Assembly: GCA_963739005.1 (NCBI GenBank)
Contig: CAVTYQ010000008.1
Span: 124,001-188,000, forward strand
Length of the DNA stretch: 64,000 bases
Source of the DNA: DASWJZ01 sp963739005
GTDB taxonomy: Bacteria; Pseudomonadota; Alphaproteobacteria; Rhizobiales; Afifellaceae
Reading direction: 5' to 3'
Of the stretch, positions 45,471 through 53,835 are shown one piece after another. How positions within the stretch are numbered: position 1 is the first letter of the stretch; each line of letters begins with the position of its first letter. The notes under the pieces are model-generated. The model saw nothing but the letters and a program-made list of their open reading frames with translations. It was not told the origin of the DNA and made no database searches. Both the position numbers and the translations under genes were made by a program.

Positions 45471-45702
45471 CTCCGGCGGAGATTGAAAAGACAAACTCTT
45501 CGCCAGCGCCCTCGATCGGGTCTCGACGGCATGTTTCACCGTCGGCCTGCTGACGCCGATCGCCGGCTACGTCTACGACGTGGGCGAATTTCGCAGCAGG
45601 ATCAGCGTTCCCGCACTCATCCTCGGCCTCGCCGGTTGGATCGTCGCCGGAATTGCCCTACATCTATCAGCAAGGCGAGTCCTCAACAGGCTGCAGCCAT
45701 GA
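45467..45702 (+). pseudogene. Small two-helix membrane protein gene coupled to mutS, apparent 1-base deletion
   Basis: GTG 45467 overlaps the mutS stop (GTGA) and has GGAGGG 7-8 bases upstream. It starts VTPAEIEK, then the frame is lost around 45490-45493. One frame over, a membrane protein continues: KLFASALDRVSTACFTVGLL, then TPIAGYVYDV, ILGLAGWIVAGIALHLSARR and a stop at 45702. That second frame has a stop just upstream and no start codon, so restoring one base near 45492 joins them into a 78-aa protein with two TM helices. I recognise no family. Either a real lesion or a sequence error. Confidence 0.6.
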
Positions 45703-45836
45703 TGGCAGAGCTGACCAACCCCTACTATCTGCTGGCGTTCGTGATCACGCCGGCGATTGTCATCGTTCTCGGCTACGTTTTCGTCCGGCTGTTCGAGCGC
45801 GACCTCGACAAGCATCGACAGGTGCCGGGCGAATAA
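45699..45836 (+). CDS. 45-aa single-pass membrane protein
   Basis: The ATG at 45699 overlaps the stop of the preceding frame (ATGA). One TM helix (LLAFVITPAIVIVLGYVFVR) is followed by a charged cytoplasmic-type tail (LFERDLDKHRQVPGE). I recognise no family. Tight coupling to the two-helix gene, itself coupled to mutS, argues it is real and that the pair may form one complex. Confidence 0.55.
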   Translation: MMAELTNPYYLLAFVITPAIVIVLGYVFVRLFERDLDKHRQVPGE

Positions 45837-46001
45837 TCCGGCAAGCGCGACGCCCAACACTCGCTTCCCGCAATATGACCGCCCGGCGCCATCGAAGCAT
45901 GGCGGCGCGAGCCGTGCATCACTGCGCTTGATCTGAGGCCGGGCGGCATTCTATGCATCGCGATCTTTGAATATGTGTGACCGACCAGCCCGAGGCCGAA
46001 A

Positions 46002-46865
46002 ATGACCGCACGACCAGAGGTGACCGGGTTCTTCCACAAGAACACGTTCTCGATCGTCTACATCGTCGCCGACCCGGCGACGAAGCGCGCCGTCATCATC
46101 GATCCGGTGCTCGATTACGACGAGCGCTCGGGGCGCGTGTCGACGGAATTCGCCGATGCGCTGATCGCCGCGGTCAAGGAGAAGGGCGTGACGGTCGAGT
46201 GGATTCTCGACACGCATCCGCATGCCGACCATTTCAGCGCGGCGCCGTATCTGAAGGAAAAGCTCGGCGCGCCGACGGCGATCGGCGAGCATGTGAAGGA
46301 CGTGCAGCAGCTCTGGAAGGACATCTACAACCTTCCCGACTTTCCCGCCGACGGCTCGCAATGGGACCGGCTCTTCGCCGACGGCGAGACGTTCAAGATC
46401 GGCGGGCTCGACGCGCGCGTGATGTTCTCGCCCGGCCACACGCTCGCATCGATCACTTACGTCGTCGGCGACGCTGCCTTCATCCACGACACTTTGTTCC
46501 AGCCGGACTACGGCAGCGCGCGCGCCGATTTTCCGGGCGGCAGCGCCTCCGCGCTCTACCGCTCGATCAAAGCGATCCTCGCGCTCCCCGACGCGACGCG
46601 GCTCTTCACCGGCCACGACTACATGCCGGGCGGGCGAGAGGCGCGCTGGGAGAGCACGGTCCTGGAGCAGAAGCGGATGAACCCGCACTTCAAGGACGAT
46701 CCGAGCGAGGCGGAATTCATCGCGCTTCGCAACAAGCTCGACGCGGCGCTGCCGATGCCGCGCCTCATCCTTCACGCTCTGCAGGTCAACATGAACGGCG
46801 GCCGGCTGCCGGAGCCGGAGGCGAACGGCCGCGTCTATCTGAAGATCCCAATCGACGCGCTTTAG
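46002..46865 (+). CDS. MBL-fold hydrolase, persulfide dioxygenase/Blh type
   Basis: 287 residues with the metal site THPHADH (72-77... second half His145 in SPGHTLASITY) and the late GHDYMPGGRE His, plus FHKNTFSIVYIVADP at the start. This pattern fits the ETHE1/Blh branch, whose iron-containing members oxidise glutathione persulfide to sulfite. No rhodanese domain is fused and no BigR or sulfide gene adjoins, so sulfur detoxification is inferred from family only. ATG 46002. Confidence 0.8.
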   Translation: MTARPEVTGFFHKNTFSIVYIVADPATKRAVIIDPVLDYDERSGRVSTEFADALIAAVKEKGVTVEWILDTHPHADHFSAAPYLKEKLGAPTAIGEHVKDVQQLWKDIYNLPDFPADGSQWDRLFADGETFKIGGLDARVMFSPGHTLASITYVVGDAAFIHDTLFQPDYGSARADFPGGSASALYRSIKAILALPDATRLFTGHDYMPGGREARWESTVLEQKRMNPHFKDDPSEAEFIALRNKLDAALPMPRLILHALQVNMNGGRLPEPEANGRVYLKIPIDAL

Positions 46866-46874
46866 GCGACCGCC

Positions 46875-47207
46875 TCAGTAGATTTCCATACAGGCAGCTT
46901 CAGCGTCCGCCTCGAAAGCCGCGAGCGCCTCAAGGTGGCCGCGGAGCAGCTCTCCGACGATGGCTGTGGGCGTGTTTCCGCAACGCAGCCAGACAAACTT
47001 CGGCGGCGGGCCGAGGAGCGCCGCAAGTTCCGCAAAATCAGAGTCGAGCGAAACAAGCGCGAATTCACCCAGCTTGGCATATTCCCAGACTTCGATATCT
47101 GTGGCCTTGGCCAACCCGACGAAACCAACATGCATCGAGCCGGGGAAAAGGCCTTCGAGCTGCCGGCAGAGTTTGAAGCGGAGATTCTGATCGAACAGCA
47201 GCTTCAT
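46875..47207 (-). CDS. DUF5615 PIN-like toxin
   Basis: 110 residues with the Mut7-C/PIN-like pattern: LFDQNLRFKLCRQL (first acidic residue), DIEVWEYAKLGEFALVSLDSDF (the DxDF acidic pair), then VWLRCGNTP. PIN-type acidic residues suggest an RNase. It is paired with a DUF433 gene by a 4-base overlap, the common toxin/antitoxin arrangement for these families. The frame is intact. Confidence 0.85.
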   Translation of the reverse strand: MKLLFDQNLRFKLCRQLEGLFPGSMHVGFVGLAKATDIEVWEYAKLGEFALVSLDSDFAELAALLGPPPKFVWLRCGNTPTAIVGELLRGHLEALAAFEADAEAACMEIY

Positions 47208-47428
47208 TCCGCGGCGGTTAACACCCGGCGCTCGCGATCGGCCGCATAGGCAAGCGCGGCGCGAATGTCATTCTCGGTCAGCTCAGGGTAATCGCTCAAA
47301 ATCTGCTGGTGCGTCATTCCCGCAGCGAGCCATCCGAGAATGTCGGCAACCGTAATCCTCATGCCGCGGATGCAGGCACGCCCGCCCCGCTTTCCCGGCT
47401 CGATGGTGACGATTTCCTGATAGCTCAT
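47204..47428 (-). CDS. DUF433 antitoxin
   Basis: 74 residues: ITIEPGKRGGRACIRGMRIT-type DUF433 core (here IVTIEPGKRGGRACIRGMRI), then VADILGWLAAGMTHQQILSDYP and LTENDIRAALAYAADRE, a helix-turn-helix-like VapB analogue. It precedes and overlaps the DUF5615 toxin gene. It probably neutralises the toxin and represses the pair; that is family knowledge, not shown here. Confidence 0.85.
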   Translation of the reverse strand: MSYQEIVTIEPGKRGGRACIRGMRITVADILGWLAAGMTHQQILSDYPELTENDIRAALAYAADRERRVLTAAE

Positions 47429-47499
47429 GCCACTCTATTCCAAGAGGCCCATTCTAACCCGCCGACCGGCGCTTGGCGAGGCTTGATCGCCGCCCCTCT

Positions 47500-48231
47500 T
47501 CAGTCGACCGAAAGTTCGTAGAGGACGAACGACTCGATCAGGATCGAGCGCTCGTCGACGAGGTGCGCGCGAAAGCCTGCCTCCGCGATCAGCCGGCCGA
47601 GGAGGCCGAGGTCGGAATCCGACGACAGCAGCAGATAGACGCGGCCGCCCGGCTTCAGCCGCTCGCGCGCCTGCGCGAAGAGCGCCGCGATGTCGCGATA
47701 GCCGGGGCCGGCGTGCCAGGCACGGTCGGCAACGTCGCGCGGCTCGCCGGTGAAGGACGGCGGGCTCGAAATGATCACGTCGAAAAGCGGACGCGCGGCG
47801 ATGCCGGAGAGAAGATTCGAGCAGACCGGGAAGACCTTTTCCGCAAGACCGTTGAGCTTCGCGTTGTCGGCGGCGGAGAGCGCGGCGTTCGGGTTGATGT
47901 CGACGGCGACGACGCGCGCCGCGCCGGCGCGCGCGGCGGCGAGCGAGAGAATCCCCGATCCCGTCCCGACCTCCGCCACCGTCTTTCCCTTAAGATCGAG
48001 GCGGTCGATGAAGCCGGCGAAGTATTCGCTGGTCAGGAAAAAGCGCGGATGGAAGACGGTCGGGCGGACGACGAAGCGGAAGCCGGCGGCCTGCGCGTTT
48101 CGCGTCGAGCGGCGCGCCAGGACGAAATGGTAGGAAAAGAAGTGGATCACGTCGCGCAGGAGCCGCCGCGCCGCGCTGTAGGGCGCGCTCGGCCGGGAAA
48201 GGTCGAACCGGTCGTCGAGACGCTTTTCCAC
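47500..48231 (-). CDS. Class I SAM-dependent methyltransferase
   Basis: 243 residues with a Rossmann-type SAM site: VAEVGTGSGILSLAAARAGA (motif I), VVAVDINPNA (motif II) and IISSPPSF, an (N/S)PP(Y/F) motif as in N-methyltransferases of the HemK/RsmC type. The substrate could be protein Gln, RNA or DNA; not decidable. The N-terminal 70 residues (FSYHFVLARRSTRNAQAAGF, RPTVFHPRFF) are shared with putative methyltransferases of this order. It is divergent from glnD. Confidence 0.82.
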   Translation of the reverse strand: MEKRLDDRFDLSRPSAPYSAARRLLRDVIHFFSYHFVLARRSTRNAQAAGFRFVVRPTVFHPRFFLTSEYFAGFIDRLDLKGKTVAEVGTGSGILSLAAARAGAARVVAVDINPNAALSAADNAKLNGLAEKVFPVCSNLLSGIAARPLFDVIISSPPSFTGEPRDVADRAWHAGPGYRDIAALFAQARERLKPGGRVYLLLSSDSDLGLLGRLIAEAGFRAHLVDERSILIESFVLYELSVD

Positions 48232-48446
48232 CGTTTGGACGTGAACCCCGTGTGCCTTTTTTCGTTTTCGCCACGGACGCGGGCAGCTACGGCGGCCGCC
48301 CTTCCGAGACGTTCCACCCCGGGCAGGATGCTAAGCAGAAATCGCAATCCGTTGCAAAACTCTCGCGCCTCGGGCCGCGAGTGCCAATTTCGGGGCGGTC
48401 ATGCTAAGCGGACGCGGATTCTCAACGAGATGCGAAAGCGAATTCG

Positions 48447-51236
48447 GTGCAGCGGTTGCGCATAGCCGAGAGCCCGGTCGATGAAGGGCGGCTGAGTTCC
48501 GAGCTCGCCGCCATCGCCGCGGGGCACGGCGCGGCGTCGCCGGCGGGGCGCAAGGCGGTGCTGGAGCTCCTGCGCGAGGTGCTGGAGAATGGCCGGCTGA
48601 TCATCCGCCGCCGCCTCGAGCAGGACGGGCACGGGACGCACGCCGCCGAGCGCCTCGCCGCGCTTGCCGACACGATCATCGAAGCGCTCTTCGACTTCGC
48701 CACCGCACATGTCTTTCCGGCCAGCAACCCCTCCGCCGCCGAGCGCCTGGCGCTGGTCGCGGTCGGCGGCTACGGGCGGGGAACGCTCGCCCCCTTCTCC
48801 GACCTCGACCTCCTCTTCCTGTTTCCGTGGAAGCAGACGGCATGGTCGGAGAGCGTGACCGAATACATCCTCTACATGCTCTGGGATCTGAGGCTGAAGG
48901 TCGGGCACGGGACGCGCACGGTCAACGAGGCGCTCAAGGCCGCGCGCGACGACATGACTTTCCGGACGGCGCTTCTCGAAGCGCGTCCGATCGCCGGCGA
49001 CGCGACGCTCTTCGAAGAGCTGCAGAGCCGCTTCATGAACGAGATCGTCGCCGGCTCGGCGCGCGCCTTCATCGCCGCGAAGCTTGCCGAGCGCGACGAG
49101 CGCCATGCCCGCGTCGGCCAGTCGCGCTACCTGGTCGAGCCGCAGGTGAAGGAGGGCAAGGGCGGACAGCGCGACCTGCAGACGCTCTTCTGGATCGCCA
49201 AATACTATTATCGCGTCAGCGCCAACGAGGCGCTGGTCGAGGCCGGCCTGCTTTCACGCAAGGAATACGCGCTGTTCAAACGCTGCGCCGATTTCCTGTG
49301 GGCGGTGCGCTGCCACATGCACTTCATCAGCGGACGCGCAGAGGAGCGGCTCTCGTTCGACCTGCAGCCCGATCTCGCACGCCGCCTCGGCTACCAGATG
49401 CATCCCGGCCTGCAGGCGGCCGAGCGCTTCATGAAGCACTATTTCCTCGTCGCCAAGGACGTCGGCGATCTGACGCGCATCGTCTGCGCCGAGCTCGAGG
49501 AGCGGGAAGCCAAAAGCACGCCGCGCTTCAACCGTCTGTTCCGCGGAATTCGCTCGCGCCGGCGCGCCATCAAGGGGTCAACCGACTTCCTCGCCGACCA
49601 TGGGCGGATCAACGTCGTGGGCGACGACGTTTTCGAGCGCGATCCGGTCAACCTGATCCGCATCTTCCACGAGGCGGGGCGGAGCGAGCTCCCCTTCCAT
49701 CCGGACGCGCTGCGGCTCATCACCAAGTCGCTGAAGCGCATCGACAGGAAGGTGCAGCACGATGCGGAGGCGAACCGGCTCTTCCTCGAAATCCTCTGCG
49801 ACCCGAAACACGCCGACACGGTGCTTCGCAACATGAACGAGGCCGGCGTGCTCGGCCGCTTCATCCCCGACTTCGGCAAGATCGTCGCGATGATGCAGTT
49901 CAACATGTACCACCACTATACGGTGGACGAGCACCTGATCCGCGCCATCGGCATTCTTGGCGCAATCCGCACCGGGCGCCTCGTCGAGGATCATCCGCTT
50001 TCGGGCAAGATCCTTCCGTCGCTGAAAGATCTGACCGTGCTGACGGTCGCGCTCTTCCTGCACGACATCGCCAAGGGCCGGCCGGAGGACCATTCGATCG
50101 CCGGCGCCAAGGTGGCGCGGCGGCTCTGCCCGCGCTTCGGGCTCTCGGCCAACCAGACGGAGCTCGTCGCCTGGCTCGTCGAGGAGCATCTGACCATGTC
50201 GCGGATCGCGCAGTCGCGCGACCTCGCCGACCGCCGAACCATCCTCGACTTCGCCAACATCGTGCAGTCGATGGAGCGGCTGAGGCTGCTCCTGGTGCTT
50301 ACCGTCTGCGATATCCGCGCCGTCGGCCCGGGCGTCTGGAACGGCTGGAAGGGACAGCTTCTCCGCTCGCTCTACTACGAGACCGAGCCGATCCTGACGG
50401 GCGGGTTCAGCGCCGGCTCGCAGACGACGCGGCTTGCGGCGGCGCGAACGGCGCTCGCGGAACGCCTGAAAGACTGGCCGGAGAAGGAGCGCGAGCGCTA
50501 TCTCGACCTCCATTACCCGGCCTATTGGCTGCGCGTCGACGAGGACCGGCAGGCGCGCCACGCCGCTTTCGTGCGGGACGCCGACGCGAACAAGCTCCGC
50601 CTCGCCTTCGAGATCCGACCGATGACGTTCGAGGCGGCGACGGAGCTGACGGTGCTCGCGCCCGACCATCCGCGCCTTCTCTCCGTCATCGCCGGGGCCT
50701 GCGCGGCATGCGACGCCAGCATCGTCGACGCACAGATCTTCACGACGGCCGACGGACGCGCGCTCGACACCGTCATCATCAGCCGCGCCTTCGACAAGGA
50801 CGACGACGAGGAGCGGCGGGGCAAACGCATCGCCAAGATCATCGAGCAGGCGCTCGAAGGCCGCATCCGGCTCAACGACGCGCTCGCCGGGAAGCGGCAG
50901 AAGAGCAGCCGCCGCGAGGCCTTCCAGATCGAGCCGCAGGTCAGGCTCGACAACGAGCTCTCCGACCGCTTCACCGTCATCGACGTCGAGTGCCTCGACC
51001 GCAACGGCCTGCTCTACGACCTGACCCATACGATCTCGGAGCTGAACCTCGACATCGCCTCGGCGCACATCGCGACCTTCGGCGAGCGCGTCGTCGATAC
51101 CTTCTATGTGACCGACCTCGTCGGCCACAAACTCGTGGCCAAGACCCGGCAAAGCCGGGTCCGCCGCAAGCTCCTGGACGCAATCGGGCTGGCGGAATCG
51201 GAGAAATCCGGCACCCGCGAGGTCCTGATCTCGTGA
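48447..51236 (+). CDS. glnD: Bifunctional uridylyltransferase/uridylyl-removing enzyme GlnD
   Basis: The nitrogen sensor that uridylylates PII proteins when glutamine is low and removes UMP when it is high. 929 residues: nucleotidyltransferase motif GGYGRGTLAPFSDLDLL (107-123), GlnE-like helical region, HD hydrolase domain (HHYTVDEHLIRAI, LFLHDIAKGRPEDHS) and two C-terminal ACT domains (TVLAPDHPRLLSVIAGA; DVECLDRNGLLYDLTHTI). GTG 48447 is the first usable start in the frame; its Shine-Dalgarno sequence is weak, so the exact N-terminus is uncertain. Confidence 0.96.
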   Translation: MQRLRIAESPVDEGRLSSELAAIAAGHGAASPAGRKAVLELLREVLENGRLIIRRRLEQDGHGTHAAERLAALADTIIEALFDFATAHVFPASNPSAAERLALVAVGGYGRGTLAPFSDLDLLFLFPWKQTAWSESVTEYILYMLWDLRLKVGHGTRTVNEALKAARDDMTFRTALLEARPIAGDATLFEELQSRFMNEIVAGSARAFIAAKLAERDERHARVGQSRYLVEPQVKEGKGGQRDLQTLFWIAKYYYRVSANEALVEAGLLSRKEYALFKRCADFLWAVRCHMHFISGRAEERLSFDLQPDLARRLGYQMHPGLQAAERFMKHYFLVAKDVGDLTRIVCAELEEREAKSTPRFNRLFRGIRSRRRAIKGSTDFLADHGRINVVGDDVFERDPVNLIRIFHEAGRSELPFHPDALRLITKSLKRIDRKVQHDAEANRLFLEILCDPKHADTVLRNMNEAGVLGRFIPDFGKIVAMMQFNMYHHYTVDEHLIRAIGILGAIRTGRLVEDHPLSGKILPSLKDLTVLTVALFLHDIAKGRPEDHSIAGAKVARRLCPRFGLSANQTELVAWLVEEHLTMSRIAQSRDLADRRTILDFANIVQSMERLRLLLVLTVCDIRAVGPGVWNGWKGQLLRSLYYETEPILTGGFSAGSQTTRLAAARTALAERLKDWPEKERERYLDLHYPAYWLRVDEDRQARHAAFVRDADANKLRLAFEIRPMTFEAATELTVLAPDHPRLLSVIAGACAACDASIVDAQIFTTADGRALDTVIISRAFDKDDDEERRGKRIAKIIEQALEGRIRLNDALAGKRQKSSRREAFQIEPQVRLDNELSDRFTVIDVECLDRNGLLYDLTHTISELNLDIASAHIATFGERVVDTFYVTDLVGHKLVAKTRQSRVRRKLLDAIGLAESEKSGTREVLIS

Positions 51237-51324
51237 CGGCCCGGCTCCGGCGGCTTAAGTCGCCGTTGAGCCTTTCAAGGATAGAATCGGGTCAGTACGG
51301 CCGGAATCCGGGCGCAATGGCCTA

Positions 51325-52104
51325 ATGGCAACTTCGAATCCAATACGCGATTTCGCGCCGCACCAGGTGAGGCGCGACAGCTCGTTCGGGGGCGGTTTCC
51401 TCATCGCCGCCGTGGCGACGCTGGCGCTCGGCGTCGGGATCGGTGTCGCGGTCTTCTTCTGGAGATCATCGCCGCGGGACGCGGCGTCCGACGCGGTGGC
51501 GGCGGCCGTGGCATCGGCCACCGCGCCGCGCGCGACGCCGATGGAGACGCCGCCGCTCGAGATCGACGACGGCACCTGGACAGACGCCGACCTCAGGCGC
51601 TGCGGCAACGAGGCGGGCGCGGCGAGCGACGCCGCCTCGAAACGCAAGCTCGCCGCCGTCAGCGCCGACCGGGTAGGACTGGGCGGCCCGGACCCGAAGA
51701 TGGTGGAGCGTTCCGCCTTCCTCCTGTGCAGCGTGAGCGCCAAGCCGCTCCATCTCTGCCACGGCTACTGGCACAACAAGCTCGTCGAAGCGGTCAGCAC
51801 CTACGCGACCGAGTTCCACAACGTGAGCTCTTCGGCCTATTGGACCAAGGTCACCCTGGCGGAGCAGGTGCGCGCGAACGCAGCGACGAACCATGCAGAG
51901 TTGCAGGCGCTCGCCGACGACCTCGACCAAACGACACGCGACGTGGCGAAGATGCACGAGGAGATCACCGCGGCGCTGCGCGCGCTTGTCGCAGACGGCA
52001 TCCTGGAGAAGAGAGAATTCGCGAAGTTCCTGGGCTACGGCGTGCCCCCCAACATCAACGCGCTCCTCGGCGACGGCAAGGCCGTCCGCCACGTCTGCGG
52101 ATGA
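51325..52104 (+). CDS. Unrecognised protein with N-terminal membrane anchor
   Basis: 259 residues: one TM helix (about 22-46, GGFLIAAVATLALGVGIGVAVFFW), an Ala/Pro-rich linker and a C-terminal domain with four Cys (RRCGNEAG, LLCSVS, HLCHGYW and a final VCG) and a helical region. No family is recognised. It probably faces the periplasm. It sits between glnD and murJ on the same strand, a spot that varies between genomes. Confidence 0.6.
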   Translation: MATSNPIRDFAPHQVRRDSSFGGGFLIAAVATLALGVGIGVAVFFWRSSPRDAASDAVAAAVASATAPRATPMETPPLEIDDGTWTDADLRRCGNEAGAASDAASKRKLAAVSADRVGLGGPDPKMVERSAFLLCSVSAKPLHLCHGYWHNKLVEAVSTYATEFHNVSSSAYWTKVTLAEQVRANAATNHAELQALADDLDQTTRDVAKMHEEITAALRALVADGILEKREFAKFLGYGVPPNINALLGDGKAVRHVCG

Positions 52105-52229
52105 CGCTTCAAATTTCAGCGGCGCCGGACTAGGCAGGAGCGTCAGACGCGCGCCGAATCATGGGCGCGCGCTCCGCAGCCCGCTTGCGGACAGAACGCC
52201 GGAACAGCGGCAGGGAGCCATCCTTTCGC

Positions 52230-53825
52230 ATGAGCCTCGTCCGCCAGTTCGTGAATGTGGGCGGAGCGACGCTCGCCTCGCGGCTCCTCGGCTTCATCCG
52301 CGAGACCATGATCGCGGGCGCGCTCGGCGCCGGGCCGGTCGCCGACGCCTTCTACGCCGCGTTCCGCTTCCCCAACCTCTTCCGCCGGCTCTTCGCCGAG
52401 GGCGCCTTCAACTCCGCCTTCATCCCGATCTATGCGCGCACGCTCGAAGGCGAGGGTGAAGACGCGGCGCGGAAGTTCGCCGAGGACGTGCTCGCCTCGC
52501 TGCTCCTCGTGCTCGCCGCGATCACCGCCATCGTGATGCTCGCGACGCCTTTCATCGTCACGCTGCTCGCGCCGGGCTTCACCTCAAACGCCGGAAAATT
52601 CGACCTGACCGTCGAGCTCTTCCGCGTGATGTTCCCCTATCTCGTGTGCATGTCGCTGACGGCAATGGTGTCGGGCGTGCTCAATGCGCATCGCCGCTTC
52701 TTCATCGCGGCGCTGGCGCCGACGCTGCTCAATGTCATCACCATAGCGGCGCTCGTCGCCGGCGTGGTGCTCGGACTGAAAGGGCCGGCGGTCGGGCGGC
52801 TCCTCGCCTGGTCGGTGATGGTCGCCGGGGTGGCGCAGCTTCTGATGGTCGTGGTGGCGGCGCGGCACATCGGCTTCCACGCGCGGCTCACGCGGCCGCG
52901 GCTCACGCCCGGCGTGAAGCGGCTCCTGTGGCTGGCCGCGCCCGCTGCTGCGACCGGCGGCATCACGCAGATCAATCTCTTCATCGGGCAGATCATCGCC
53001 TCCACCAAGGAAGGCGCGATCGCCATCCTGCAATATGCCGATCGCGTCTATCAGCTGCCGCTCGGCGTGGTCGGGGTCGCGATCGGCGTGGTGCTCCTGC
53101 CGGAGCTGTCGCGCACGCTGAAGGCACAGTTCTTCCGCGAGGCGACGCACAGCCAGAACCGGGCGCTCGAATTCGCGCTCTTCCTGACGCTGCCGGCGGC
53201 GACCGCGATCGCCATCCTCTCCGTCGCGATCGTGCGCGTCCTCTACGAGCGCGGCGCCTTCACGCCGGAGACGACCGCGATCACCGCCCGCACGCTCGGC
53301 ATCTTCGGGCTCGGTCTCCCCGCCTTCGTGATGATCAAGGTGTTCACGCCGGGCTATTTCGCGCGCGAAGATACGCGCACCCCGATGCTTTTCGCCGGCG
53401 TCGCGGTCACCGTGAACATCGCGCTTGCGCTTTCGCTCTTCCCGGTGATCCATGAGGCTGGGATCGCGACGGCGGAGGCGGCGGCGGGCTGGATCAACGT
53501 GTCGCTTCTCTTCCTGACCCTCAGGCGGCGCAAGCACTTCGTCATCGACGGCATGCTGCTTGGACGGCTGCCGCGGCTCGTCCTCTCCTCCGCCATCATG
53601 GGGGTGACCCTCTATCTGGGCTTGCGGCTGCTTGCGTCGAAGCTGCAGCCGGAGACCGGGATCGTGGCGCAGGCGGGCGCTCTGATCCTCCTCGTCACCG
53701 TCGGCGCGCTCGTCTATTTCGTCGCGGCGCAGGCGACCGGCGCGGCCGACATCAAAATGCTTTTGCGCAACTTCCGCCGGCGGCCTCCGGCCCCCGCGCA
53801 GGAGGAACCGGCGAGCGGCGAGTGA
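52230..53825 (+). CDS. murJ: Lipid II flippase MurJ
   Basis: Flips the peptidoglycan precursor lipid II across the inner membrane. 531 residues, about 14 TM helices of the MOP superfamily. The N-terminus (VGGATLASRLLGFIRETMIA, DAFYAAFRFPNLFRRLFAEG) carries the conserved Arg and Asn residues of the cavity; GAFNSAFIPIYAR and AREDTRTPMLFA follow. ATG 52230 has AGGGAG about 10 bases upstream. Confidence 0.96.
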   Translation: MSLVRQFVNVGGATLASRLLGFIRETMIAGALGAGPVADAFYAAFRFPNLFRRLFAEGAFNSAFIPIYARTLEGEGEDAARKFAEDVLASLLLVLAAITAIVMLATPFIVTLLAPGFTSNAGKFDLTVELFRVMFPYLVCMSLTAMVSGVLNAHRRFFIAALAPTLLNVITIAALVAGVVLGLKGPAVGRLLAWSVMVAGVAQLLMVVVAARHIGFHARLTRPRLTPGVKRLLWLAAPAAATGGITQINLFIGQIIASTKEGAIAILQYADRVYQLPLGVVGVAIGVVLLPELSRTLKAQFFREATHSQNRALEFALFLTLPAATAIAILSVAIVRVLYERGAFTPETTAITARTLGIFGLGLPAFVMIKVFTPGYFAREDTRTPMLFAGVAVTVNIALALSLFPVIHEAGIATAEAAAGWINVSLLFLTLRRRKHFVIDGMLLGRLPRLVLSSAIMGVTLYLGLRLLASKLQPETGIVAQAGALILLVTVGALVYFVAAQATGAADIKMLLRNFRRRPPAPAQEEPASGE

Positions 53826-53835
53826 AGGGGCGACG

